Source of the DNA: CAYNLX01 sp964441535
Lineage (GTDB): Bacteria > Bacillota_I > Bacilli_A > RF39 > UBA660
Reading direction: 5' to 3'
DNA: 12,714 nucleotides
Assembly: GCA_964441535.1 (NCBI GenBank)
Contig: CAYTXQ010000023.1
Coordinates: 1 to 12,714 of the forward strand
A model generated the notes under the pieces. It ran no database searches and was not told the DNA's origin. It was given only the letters and a program-made list of their open reading frames with translations. The translations under genes were made by a program, and so were the position numbers. Below are positions 1 to 6,482 of this stretch, piece by piece; position 1 is the stretch's first letter, and each line of letters begins with the position of its first letter.

Positions 1-529
1 AAGATTCTGGAGTTTCTGTAGAATTCATAATTTTTGCAGTTTCATTATTATGAGCAACAATCTCACCATTTAGAACAAACACAGCTTCAGGAACAAATAT
101 TCTTTTATTTCCTTCATCATCATTATCTAAATAATCTTTTAATAAAGATACCATCTCTTTATATTCAGGTGTTTCATCTTTTCTATCTTCTAGTATATTG
201 AAATAATATATTTTAGTTACATTATTTTCTTTTGCTACTTCATTTAATATTGAAACATACTTTTGGCACCAAGGACATTCAGGAAATCCTAGAAATACAA
301 TTCCTGTACCACTTTTTAAAATTTTTATTATTTGTTCATCTGTATTATATACAAATATATTGTCTTTGTTAACTGAAGTATACTCTTTAGAAAATTTTTC
401 TGCATCAGTTAAAATGTATTTATCATCATCTTTACTATAATCTTTAGCTCCTAAATATATAAATGCTATTAACATTAATACACCAGCAACAACCATAAAT
501 ATATCTCTAATAATTCTTTTCTTTTTCAT
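1..529 (-). CDS. Membrane-anchored thioredoxin-like protein (3'-truncated by window edge)
   Basis: The ATG at 529 opens a frame that runs off the left edge, giving the first 176 residues. Residues 1-5 are basic and about 9-27 form one hydrophobic segment, so this is a signal anchor or uncleaved signal peptide with the rest outside the membrane. A thioredoxin fold is indicated by the hydrophobic strand ending in FLGFPECPWC (CPWC at 85-88) and by a cis-proline-like Pro147 in RIFVPEAVFV, followed by a strand and a glycine turn. The role is probably extracytoplasmic thiol-disulfide exchange; the substrate is unknown. It resembles the thioredoxin-like bacteriocin-transport-accessory type in general layout, but I cannot assign a subfamily. 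A good Shine-Dalgarno (AAAAGGAG) lies 9 nt before the start and the gene begins only 19 nt after tsf stops, so it is probably the third gene of the rpsB-tsf transcript. The C-terminus is not visible. Confidence 0.8.
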   Translation of the reverse strand, partial: MKKKRIIRDIFMVVAGVLMLIAFIYLGAKDYSKDDDKYILTDAEKFSKEYTSVNKDNIFVYNTDEQIIKILKSGTGIVFLGFPECPWCQKYVSILNEVAKENNVTKIYYFNILEDRKDETPEYKEMVSLLKDYLDNDDEGNKRIFVPEAVFVLNGEIVAHNNETAKIMNSTETPES

Positions 530-548
530 TAATAACTACTCCTTTTTA

Positions 549-1424
549 TTAATTACCTTCAACTTGATTCATTACTTCATTTGCAAAGTCATCATTTCTT
601 TTTTCCATTCCTTCGCCTACTTCATAACGAATCATTGATTTAATTTCTCCTCCATTGTTAGTTACATATGTTTTTACATCTATATCTCCATCTTTAATAA
701 ATGGCTGATTTGCTAAACATATTTCTCCAAAAAATTTTTTAATTCTACCTATTACCATTTTTTCAGCAATATCTTCAGATTTTCCCTCTTCTATTGCTTG
801 ATTTTTAAGTACCTCTTTTTCTCTATCTAATACTTCTTCAGGTACATCAGTTTCAAATACATATAATGGTTTCATAGCTGCTGCCTGCATTGCTACATCT
901 TTGGCAACTTCTTCATTAGAATCTTTAATTACAGTAATAGCAGCAATTTTACCACCCATGTGTAAATAAGTTCCAAAAATTTCATCATCATTTTTATTTA
1001 AAACTTCAAATCTTCTTAAAGATAATTTCTCTCCTATTTTAGCAGTTTTTGAAACTATTAAATCATTAATAGTACTATCATTAACTTTTAATTCTAAAAC
1101 TTCTTCAATACTATTTACATTACCTTTTAATATAGTATTACCAATAGTATCAATTAAATCCTTAAATTCATCATTTTTACTAACAAAGTCAGTTTCTGAA
1201 TTTAATTCAACAATAACTGCTTTATTATTATCTATATAAATATTTGCTAAACCTTCAGCAGCAATTCTTAAAGATTTCTTAGTAGCTTGAGCAAAACCTT
1301 TTTCACGCAACCAATCAACAGCTTGTTTTATATTACCGTTACATTCTTCTAAAGCTTTTTTACAATCCATCATTCCTGCACCGGTAATATCACGTAATTC
1401 CTTTACATCGCTAACACTTATCAT
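549..1424 (-). CDS. tsf: Translation elongation factor Ts
   Basis: EF-Ts is the guanine-nucleotide exchange factor that recycles EF-Tu-GDP to EF-Tu-GTP in the cytoplasm. The 291-residue protein has the usual length. The N-terminal UBA-like domain (1-55) carries the family signature around LRDITGAGMMDCKKAL (10-25) and the downstream motif RIAAEGL (53-59). The nucleotide-release motif TDFV is at 78-81, where Asp79 and Phe80 correspond to the residues that disturb the EF-Tu magnesium site. The core and dimerisation domains follow, with PLYV and a coiled-coil-like region after residue 190. The ATG at 1424 is preceded by AGAAGGAG at a good distance and lies 12 nt after the rpsB stop, the near-universal rpsB-tsf arrangement. 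Nothing looks damaged. Confidence 0.98.
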   Translation of the reverse strand: MISVSDVKELRDITGAGMMDCKKALEECNGNIKQAVDWLREKGFAQATKKSLRIAAEGLANIYIDNNKAVIVELNSETDFVSKNDEFKDLIDTIGNTILKGNVNSIEEVLELKVNDSTINDLIVSKTAKIGEKLSLRRFEVLNKNDDEIFGTYLHMGGKIAAITVIKDSNEEVAKDVAMQAAAMKPLYVFETDVPEEVLDREKEVLKNQAIEEGKSEDIAEKMVIGRIKKFFGEICLANQPFIKDGDIDVKTYVTNNGGEIKSMIRYEVGEGMEKRNDDFANEVMNQVEGN

Positions 1425-1436
1425 AAAATCTCCTTC

Positions 1437-2468
1437 TTATTTTAAACTATTTAATAAATCTTCTTTTTTCATAGTTGAGTATCCTTTGATACCTTTTTCT
1501 TTAGCAATAGCTTTTAATTCAGTTAAAGTTTTACTAGATAAATCTTCTTTAACTTCAGAAATTTCCTCTACTACTTTTTCTTCTATTANNNNNNNNNNNN
1601 NNNNNNNNNNNNNNNNNNNNNNNNNNNNNNNNNNNNNNNNNNNNNNNNNNNNNNNNNNNNNNNNNNNNNNNNNNNNNNNNNNNNNNNNTTTTTCTTCTTT
1701 AACTTCTTGCTTTTCTTCTTTTTTTAAAGGAACAATCTCTTCTTTAGAAGATTTTGAATTTGTTTCAGAAACATAATCAATTAATTCTAGTCCATTAATC
1801 TCACAAATAGCATTTGCTAATACTCCTAAAACAACTTTTACTGATCTAACAGCATCATCATTTCCAGGTATTACATAGTCTACTGCATCTGGATCACAAT
1901 TTGTATCAACTATTCCAAATACAGGAATATTTAATTTTCTTGCTTCCTTTATAGCACTTTCTTCTTTTTTAGGATCAACTATAATCATAGCTTGTGGTAA
2001 TTTAGACATTTCTCTAATTCCTTCAAGAACTCTATTTAATTTGTTGTATTCCTTCTGTAAAGCAATAACTTCTTTCTTTGGAAGAACTTCAAAAATTCCT
2101 TCTTTTTCCATCGCTTCTATTTCTTCTAATCTCTTTACTCTTTTTCTGATAGTTCTGAAATTAGTTAAAGTTCCACCTAACCATCTTTCTGTTACATAGA
2201 AACTTTTAGAACGATTAGCTTCTTCCTTGGCAACTTCCTGTGCCTGCTTCTTTGTTCCTACAAATAAGAATGTTCCTCCATTTGTAGCAATCTCCTTAAC
2301 AACTTCATATGCTTTTTCAATACATGTTGAAGTTTTTTGCAAGTCAATAATGTGAATATCATCTCTTGCAGTAAAAATAAATTCTTTCATTTTTGGATTC
2401 CATCTTTTAGTTTGATGACCAAAATGAACACCAGCTTCTAATAAATTACTCATAGAAACTACAGCCAT
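1437..2468 (-). CDS. rpsB: Ribosomal protein uS2 with charged linker and C-terminal Rho_N/SAP-like domain; contains assembly gap
   Basis: uS2 sits on the 30S body-head junction. The core (residues 1 to about 232) is canonical: GVHFGHQTKRWNPKM at 13-27, the strand with FLFVGTKKQA, ERWLGGTLTNF at 94-104, and the VDTNCDPD and IPGNDDA motifs at 188-206. After the core comes a Lys/Glu-rich linker, then 100 undetermined bases, then a further 49 residues (295-343 in the gapped numbering). These end in a short helical unit, LTELKAIAKEKGIKGYS plus a Lys-rich MKKEDLLNSL segment, that looks like the Rho N-terminal/SAP-type helix-extended-loop-helix fold. Typical bacterial uS2 is about 230-260 residues, so the tail is extra. 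The reading frame happens to stay open across the gap, but the true linker length is unknown. The start at 2468 has a strong GAAGGAGG Shine-Dalgarno. It is the first gene of the unit, followed by tsf. Confidence 0.95.
   Translation of the reverse strand: MAVVSMSNLLEAGVHFGHQTKRWNPKMKEFIFTARDDIHIIDLQKTSTCIEKAYEVVKEIATNGGTFLFVGTKKQAQEVAKEEANRSKSFYVTERWLGGTLTNFRTIRKRVKRLEEIEAMEKEGIFEVLPKKEVIALQKEYNKLNRVLEGIREMSKLPQAMIIVDPKKEESAIKEARKLNIPVFGIVDTNCDPDAVDYVIPGNDDAVRSVKVVLGVLANAICEINGLELIDYVSETNSKSSKEEIVPLKKEEKQEVKEEKXXXXXXXXXXXXXXXXXXXXXXXXXXXXXXXXXXIEEKVVEEISEVKEDLSSKTLTELKAIAKEKGIKGYSTMKKEDLLNSLK
1589..1688. other. Assembly gap (100 N) inside rpsB
   Basis: Exactly 100 consecutive undetermined bases, the conventional placeholder for a scaffold gap of unknown size. 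It lies in the part of rpsB coding for a Lys/Glu-rich low-complexity linker, where near-repetitive codons would explain failed assembly. The number of missing residues, and therefore the phase across the gap, cannot be known from this sequence. Confidence 0.95.
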
Positions 2469-2572
2469 ATCTTTTTCCTCCTTCGTTTTACCCTCCGATC
2501 ACTTCTTCTTTAGTAAACACCATTGGCACTAATCTACTAAATCCATGTCGTGTGTATTTGGCTTTAAGCCAT
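2469..2572 (-). promoter_or_regulatory. Structured 5' leader of rpsB (candidate cis-regulatory RNA)
   Basis: About 100 nt separate the predicted transcription start from the rpsB ATG. The leader contains a compact hairpin (5-bp stem 2559-2563 with 2567-2571, 3-nt loop). A second, longer stem pairs 2509-2515 with 2535-2541 (7 bp), and its 19-nt interior contains further weak G-U/G-C pairing. Two purine-rich tracts follow, GGAGGG and the true Shine-Dalgarno GAAGGAGG (2477-2484). Leaders of rpsB in other bacteria are known to be autoregulated by uS2, which makes a regulatory role plausible. I do not recognise this as a named RNA family. Confidence 0.35.
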
Positions 2573-2578
2573 ATTGAC

Positions 2579-2607
2579 ATTTTAACAAAAAAAGTGCCTA
2601 TATGCAA
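2579..2607 (-). promoter_or_regulatory. Candidate sigma-A promoter for rpsB-tsf, overlapping the preceding terminator
   Basis: On the minus strand TTGCAT (2602-2607) and TAAAAT (2579-2584) are separated by exactly 17 nt. The -10 matches consensus at five of six positions; the -35 is weaker (TTG plus poor second half). The predicted start is near 2572. The -35 lies in the loop and 3' arm of the upstream terminator hairpin, and the T-tract forms much of the spacer. Confidence 0.5.
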
Positions 2608-2625
2608 GTATTTATAAGCACTTTT
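2587..2625 (-). terminator. Intrinsic terminator of the murG-murB-ftsQ-queH unit
   Basis: Read on the minus strand, AAAAGTGC (2618-2625) pairs with GCACTTTT (2590-2597). The stem is extended inward by about five more pairs (TTATA with TATAG, one G-U), leaving a loop of about 10 nt. The 3' arm runs into seven T residues (2587-2593). It begins immediately after the stop codon of the 2627-3100 gene. Confidence 0.85.
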
Positions 2626-2626
2626 A

Positions 2627-3100
2627 TTATATTTTATTCTTATTTCTAGGTTTTAATTTCAAAAATATTTTTATTATATCAACTATTATATAAATAAAGA
2701 ATACTAAAGCATACATAATTAAGTAAGTTATTTCAAGATTATTAGTTAAAAAAAAGAAAATTATTGGAGTTACAGATAAGAAAAATAATATAAAAATATA
2801 TTTTTTATGTTTAAGAATATAAGTAAAATCTATTTTATTATTAATATCTGATAAATATTCTGTTAAGAAGAATAAAAAGGTAAAAGTAAATAACAATCCA
2901 CTTATTAGAGAATTATTAAAACTTATAAAATATATAAACGTTATAAACAAAAATAGTTTAATAATAGTTAAAGCCTTAAAATTAAGTCTAAACAACTCAT
3001 TAAAACTCTTTATATTATGATTATCTAGTACATCTAAATATAATAATATAAAGTAAAATAACCATATTGCAAAAGTTGATAATATTATTGCATCATTCAT
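2627..3100 (-). CDS. Small multi-pass membrane protein of unknown function
   Basis: I do not recognise this 157-residue protein. It is dominated by hydrophobic, Phe/Leu/Ile-rich segments at about 4-23, 43-60, 65-82, 100-118 and 122-148. This suggests about five membrane passes, with short polar connectors and a basic C-terminal tail (KLKPRNKNK). No catalytic, metal-binding or transporter signature is visible. The start at 3100 overlaps the end of queH by 8 nt (an ATGAATGA arrangement) and has an AGAGGA Shine-Dalgarno, so it is translated with queH. The stop codon abuts the unit's terminator, making it the last gene. The size and number of passes would fit a small substrate-binding (S) component of a transporter, but the sequence gives no positive support for that. 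Its reality as a gene rests on coupling, start signal and clean hydrophobic pattern. Confidence 0.8.
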   Translation of the reverse strand: MNDAIILSTFAIWLFYFILLYLDVLDNHNIKSFNELFRLNFKALTIIKLFLFITFIYFISFNNSLISGLLFTFTFLFFLTEYLSDINNKIDFTYILKHKKYIFILFFLSVTPIIFFFLTNNLEITYLIMYALVFFIYIIVDIIKIFLKLKPRNKNKI

Positions 3101-3692
3101 TTATATCCTCTTTTCTAGTAAATAGACATCCACAGTAGTTCTGTCTATATAAATTATATTGTTTAGCAATTTCTATACTTTTAATATAACCATTTTCTTT
3201 TTTAAAATCACTTATTAAATACTTAATGTTCTTACCTTTAGAAAGTTCTATTCCTAACTCATTAATTAACTTACTATTCTTATGTGGACTTACTGTTAAA
3301 GTAGTTCCAAAATAATCAAAATTATTTTCTAAAGCCTTATTAATAGTTCTAATTAATCTTAATTTAATACATTCATTACATCTTTTTCCACCTTCAGGTA
3401 AATTCTCTAAGCCTTTTATTTTTTCTCTATATAATTCATTATCATATGGAGTATCTAATATTTTTATATTTCTATTTAATTCATTAATAAATCTTATTTG
3501 TTCTTTTTTTCTTTTTTCATATTCTTCCATAGGCTCTATATTAGGATTATAATATAATATTGTAATATCAAAATAATCTATTAATTTAATTATAACATAA
3601 CTAGAACATGGAGCACAGCAACTATGAAGTAATATTGTTTTTCTATCATTTAAATTATCTATTATTTTATTAAATTCCTCATTGTAATTCAT
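3093..3692 (-). CDS. queH: Epoxyqueuosine reductase QueH
   Basis: QueH performs the last step of queuosine synthesis, reducing epoxyqueuosine to queuosine in the anticodon loop of GUN-anticodon tRNAs. It is the non-cobalamin, non-orthologous replacement for QueG (family formerly DUF208). The 199-residue protein has the family pattern: LLHSCCAPCS (Cys25, Cys26, Cys29), YYNPNIEP (47-54), EEYEKRKKEQ after it, GKRCNEC (Cys105, Cys108) followed by RL, TLTVSPHKN (131-139), and the terminal YCGC (Cys187, Cys189). The Cys pairs are those expected to hold the iron-sulfur/iron site. The ATG at 3692 has an AGAGG Shine-Dalgarno and lies 8 nt after the ftsQ stop; the end overlaps the following membrane gene. 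It is unrelated in function to its cell-wall neighbours, so co-transcription may reflect growth coupling only. Confidence 0.95.
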   Translation of the reverse strand: MNYNEEFNKIIDNLNDRKTILLHSCCAPCSSYVIIKLIDYFDITILYYNPNIEPMEEYEKRKKEQIRFINELNRNIKILDTPYDNELYREKIKGLENLPEGGKRCNECIKLRLIRTINKALENNFDYFGTTLTVSPHKNSKLINELGIELSKGKNIKYLISDFKKENGYIKSIEIAKQYNLYRQNYCGCLFTRKEDINE

Positions 3693-3700
3693 AATTACCT

Positions 3701-4417
3701 CTATTTGTACTTACTGAAAACAAAATTATCTTCACTTGAAGTATCTAAGTATAAAATACCATTATAATTAAAGGAAGATATAACTTCTTTATAATAATTT
3801 ACATTATCTAAATTTTTAATATTTATATATACTGTATTTGTATCGTTCATTCTAAATAAGAATCTACTGTCATCCAACACTTTATTTTCAGAATTAATTG
3901 TAGGACAGTACTCTATTTCACTAATTAATAATGTTGTATTATATTCTACATTTTTTAGTTTTTTAATGAAATTTTTATATATTTTATCAGGAACATAATT
4001 TATTAATGTAGGAATTCCAATATATATTCTTTTTGTTTTTTCCTCTAAACCATTTTGATATATGTAAGTATCTTTACTTTTATTATAAAATAAAGGCTTA
4101 TTCTCATCTACTATAATTGTTAGAATTCCCATTAAATTTCTATCAACTGTTGCTTTATTAACTAGACTTAATGTTTCTAATCTCTTTTTTATTTTTTTAT
4201 TATTTACTTTAAATATTGATGGATAACTACTTATTTTAGCAGTTTCTATAATCTCTTTATCTGTAATATAAGTATTTCCGTTAATTATTATATTCTTTAT
4301 TGGTTGTTTTAATAAATAGTAAAAACTATATCCTATAAGATATAAAAATAGTATAAAGATAAACAGTCTTTTAAAACTTAATCTTTTTTTACGTACTTTT
4401 TTAGTTTCTACTTTCAC
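3701..4417 (-). CDS. ftsQ: Cell division protein FtsQ/DivIB
   Basis: FtsQ/DivIB is a bitopic divisome protein that joins FtsB/DivIC and FtsL and helps recruit septal peptidoglycan synthases. The 238-residue product has a very basic cytoplasmic N-terminus (1-18) and one transmembrane helix at about 17-36. A POTRA-type domain (about 40-105) has the typical strand-helix pattern around KNIIINGNTYITDKEIIE, and the extracytoplasmic beta domain follows. Overall similarity in the distal half is low, as is normal for this family. The start is GTG at 4417; there is no other Met until after the POTRA domain, and a GGGTGGGA sequence inside the last murB codons sits 6 nt upstream as a suboptimal Shine-Dalgarno. 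Only 3 nt separate it from the murB stop. The order murG-murB-ftsQ matches murG-murB-divIB of Bacillus, which strengthens the call. Confidence 0.9.
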   Translation of the reverse strand: MKVETKKVRKKRLSFKRLFIFILFLYLIGYSFYYLLKQPIKNIIINGNTYITDKEIIETAKISSYPSIFKVNNKKIKKRLETLSLVNKATVDRNLMGILTIIVDENKPLFYNKSKDTYIYQNGLEEKTKRIYIGIPTLINYVPDKIYKNFIKKLKNVEYNTTLLISEIEYCPTINSENKVLDDSRFLFRMNDTNTVYINIKNLDNVNYYKEVISSFNYNGILYLDTSSEDNFVFSKYK

Positions 4418-4420
4418 TTT

Positions 4421-5311
4421 TTAATCCCACCCAATAAATTCCTGTTCCAATATCAAATCTATATTATATTTTTCTAATACTTTATCATGAACATATTTTA
4501 TCAAATTACGAACATCTTCACCAGTAGCATTATCTTTATTTATTACAAAATTAGCATGCTTTTCTGATACATATGCTCCATTTATATGATAACCCTTAAG
4601 ACCACATTCTTCTATTAGATGACCTGCAAAATCCCCTTCCGGATTTCTAAACACACTACCAGCAGAAGGATATTCTAGAGGTTGACTTTCTAGTCTTCTT
4701 CTTTTTCTATCATTTATAAGTTCGATAGAATCTTCATAATTACCATCTTGTAACTCTAGTTCTGCTCCTAAGATTATATAGTTCTTATTGTGTTTAAACA
4801 TTGAATTTCTATAACTGTATTCTATATCTTTTTTATCTATTTTTCTAATTTTATTATTTTCATCAAGAACAGTTACTGACTTTACAAAATCAAAAATACA
4901 TGAGTTATATGCTCCAGCATTTTGTACTATGGCTCCTCCTATAGTACCAGGAATACCAGTGGCCCACTCTAATCCTTTTAAATTTAAATGCGCTGTTTCT
5001 AAAGCAAGTACTGCAATTTCTTTACCTGCTTCTACATTTATAATCCTTTTATTTATTTTAACATCATTTAATTCATCAAGTTTAATTATAACTTTTTCAT
5101 GTAAATTATCACTAAATATTACATTAGATCCCTTACCAAGTATCATATAAGGCATGTTGTTTTTCCTTAATATATTAATCATACTAATTAAATTATTAAC
5201 TGTAGTAGGAAACAACATATATTTAGAAATACTCTCAACGTGATAAGTATTATAAGTTTTTAAATTCACATTTTCTAAAACTTCTCCATATTTTTCTAAT
5301 TCTTTAATCAT
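4421..5311 (-). CDS. murB: UDP-N-acetylenolpyruvoylglucosamine reductase MurB
   Basis: MurB is the FAD enzyme that uses NADPH to reduce UDP-GlcNAc-enolpyruvate to UDP-MurNAc, the second committed step of peptidoglycan precursor synthesis in the cytoplasm. At 296 residues it is the shorter type II form typical of Gram-positives. The visible FAD-binding segments are ILGKGSNVIFSD (57-68) and EWATGIPGTIGGAIVQNAGAY (starting at 115). The active site is represented by Arg168 in YSYRNSMF, Ser219 in YPSAGSVFRNP (proton donor) and Glu289 in the C-terminal LEQEFIG. The start overlaps the murG stop in an ATGA, with AAAGGA 9 nt upstream, so translation is coupled to murG. It is followed after 3 nt by ftsQ. 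Confidence 0.98.
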   Translation of the reverse strand: MIKELEKYGEVLENVNLKTYNTYHVESISKYMLFPTTVNNLISMINILRKNNMPYMILGKGSNVIFSDNLHEKVIIKLDELNDVKINKRIINVEAGKEIAVLALETAHLNLKGLEWATGIPGTIGGAIVQNAGAYNSCIFDFVKSVTVLDENNKIRKIDKKDIEYSYRNSMFKHNKNYIILGAELELQDGNYEDSIELINDRKRRRLESQPLEYPSAGSVFRNPEGDFAGHLIEECGLKGYHINGAYVSEKHANFVINKDNATGEDVRNLIKYVHDKVLEKYNIDLILEQEFIGWD

Positions 5312-6381
5312 TTTATCAAATCCTTTATTATATTGTATATTCTTGTACTACTATCATTAATAGATAGTTTTTTTAAATTATTCTTCATTTCTAAATATTT
5401 AGATTTATCATTTAATAATATGTTTATATTTTCTTTTAATATATTACTGTTTACATCCTTTTCTTCTATTAGAAGACCGGCATTATTATTTTTTAAAGCC
5501 AAAGCATTATAGTATTGATGATTATTTGCAACATTAGGAGAAGGAATAAATATACTTGGAATATTTAAAGACATTATCTCTATTGTAGTAGATGCTCCTG
5601 CTCTAGTTATCATTACATCACTCATTTTCATAACTCTAGTTAAATTATTTATATAAGGTTCTAAATGAACATTAGAAGAATATTTAGTATCATTAAAGTA
5701 ATCAAAATAATTTTTTCCTGTTACTAATAACACCTCATAATTTTCTTTATTTATAGAAGATAAAAATTCTTTTAACTTAGGATTTAATGATGAACTTCCT
5801 AAAGATCCTGATACTATTAAAACTAATTTCTTAGTCTTATTTAATCTAAATTCATCTTTAGATGCACTTTTAATATCTATGGCATTTTCCCCTACTGGAT
5901 TTCCTGTCATAACAATATTATTATGTTTAAAATACTTTATACTTTCTTCAAAGGACACTCCTATTACATCTGCATATTTGCTTAATACTTTATTAGATTT
6001 ACCTGGTATAGCATTCTGTTCATGAATAAATGTTTTAATACCTAATTTTGATGCAGCTTTTATAACAGGGTATGTAACATAACCGCCTACACCAATAACT
6101 ACATCAGGTTTAAATTCTTTCATGATATTAATACATTTTTTATATGCTTTATTTAATAAAAATAAACATTTTATATCATTTACTATATTTTTAGTAAACC
6201 CATATATTTCAATAGCAACGTACTTTATATTCTCATTAGGTATTATATCTTTTTCCATTCTATTATGAGTACCTATATATAATACTTCTAAGTTTTTTTC
6301 TTTTTGTTTAAATTTGTTTATTATTGCTAAGGCAGGATATATATGTCCTCCTGTACCTCCAGCAGATATTATTATACGCAT
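5308..6381 (-). CDS. murG: Undecaprenyldiphospho-MurNAc-pentapeptide beta-N-acetylglucosaminyltransferase MurG
   Basis: MurG transfers GlcNAc from UDP-GlcNAc to lipid I to make lipid II on the inner face of the membrane. With the start chosen here it is 357 residues. The N-domain begins with the glycine-rich loop GGTGGH (8-13), followed by GVGGYV (97-102) and HEQNAIPG (120-127). The C-domain has the GSLGS loop (192-196), RAGAST (260-265), Glu268 for the UDP-GlcNAc ribose, and NHQYYNA (287-293). I chose ATG 6381 over an in-frame GTG at 6390. AGGTGA, an exact match to the 16S tail complement, ends 5 nt before the ATG and would overlap the GTG, and nothing resembling a Shine-Dalgarno precedes the GTG. 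It is first in the wall/division unit and overlaps murB by 4 nt. Confidence 0.97.
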   Translation of the reverse strand: MRIIISAGGTGGHIYPALAIINKFKQKEKNLEVLYIGTHNRMEKDIIPNENIKYVAIEIYGFTKNIVNDIKCLFLLNKAYKKCINIMKEFKPDVVIGVGGYVTYPVIKAASKLGIKTFIHEQNAIPGKSNKVLSKYADVIGVSFEESIKYFKHNNIVMTGNPVGENAIDIKSASKDEFRLNKTKKLVLIVSGSLGSSSLNPKLKEFLSSINKENYEVLLVTGKNYFDYFNDTKYSSNVHLEPYINNLTRVMKMSDVMITRAGASTTIEIMSLNIPSIFIPSPNVANNHQYYNALALKNNNAGLLIEEKDVNSNILKENINILLNDKSKYLEMKNNLKKLSINDSSTRIYNIIKDLIK

Positions 6382-6386
6382 AACTT

Positions 6387-6392
6387 TCACCT
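6387..6392 (-). promoter_or_regulatory. Ribosome binding site that fixes the murG start
   Basis: AGGTGA on the minus strand is part of the full anti-Shine-Dalgarno complement and sits 5 nt before ATG 6381. It overlaps the alternative in-frame GTG at 6390, arguing against that start. Confidence 0.75.
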
Positions 6393-6423
6393 ATATTTAA
6401 TTATACTATAAAAACTTGTATTG

Positions 6424-6451
6424 ATATTAATTAAATGTTCTAAAGTGTAAA
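6424..6451 (-). promoter_or_regulatory. Candidate promoter for murG
   Basis: TTTACA (6446-6451, five of six to consensus) and TAATAT (6424-6429, four of six) are 16 nt apart in the 89-nt gap between trxB and murG, giving a leader of about 35-40 nt. A perfect TATAAT also lies about 20 nt before the ATG, but it has no -35 at a usable distance and would leave almost no room for the Shine-Dalgarno. The unit may also receive read-through from trxB. Confidence 0.35.
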
Positions 6452-6453
6452 GC

Positions 6454-6482
6454 AAAATAAAAAGAAGAAATTAATCTTCCTT
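6454..6482 (-). terminator. Weak intrinsic terminator after trxB
   Basis: On the minus strand AAGGAAGA (6475-6482) pairs with TCTTCTTT (6461-6468) across a 6-nt loop that contains the trxB stop codon. A T-rich tract, TTTTT-A-TTTT, overlaps and follows the 3' arm. The stem is AU-rich with one G-U pair, so termination is probably partial. Confidence 0.5.

Noticed and set aside
3093..5311. Alternative genetic code with UGA as tryptophan, as in many Mollicutes
   Set aside because: UGA terminates queH and murG at the right place with normal overlaps to the next gene, and tryptophan is encoded by UGG in conserved positions.
6382..6390. GTG start at 6390 for murG
   Set aside because: The GTG overlaps the AGGTGA ribosome binding site of ATG 6381, and nothing upstream of it resembles a ribosome binding site. 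The ATG start gives the standard MurG N-terminus.
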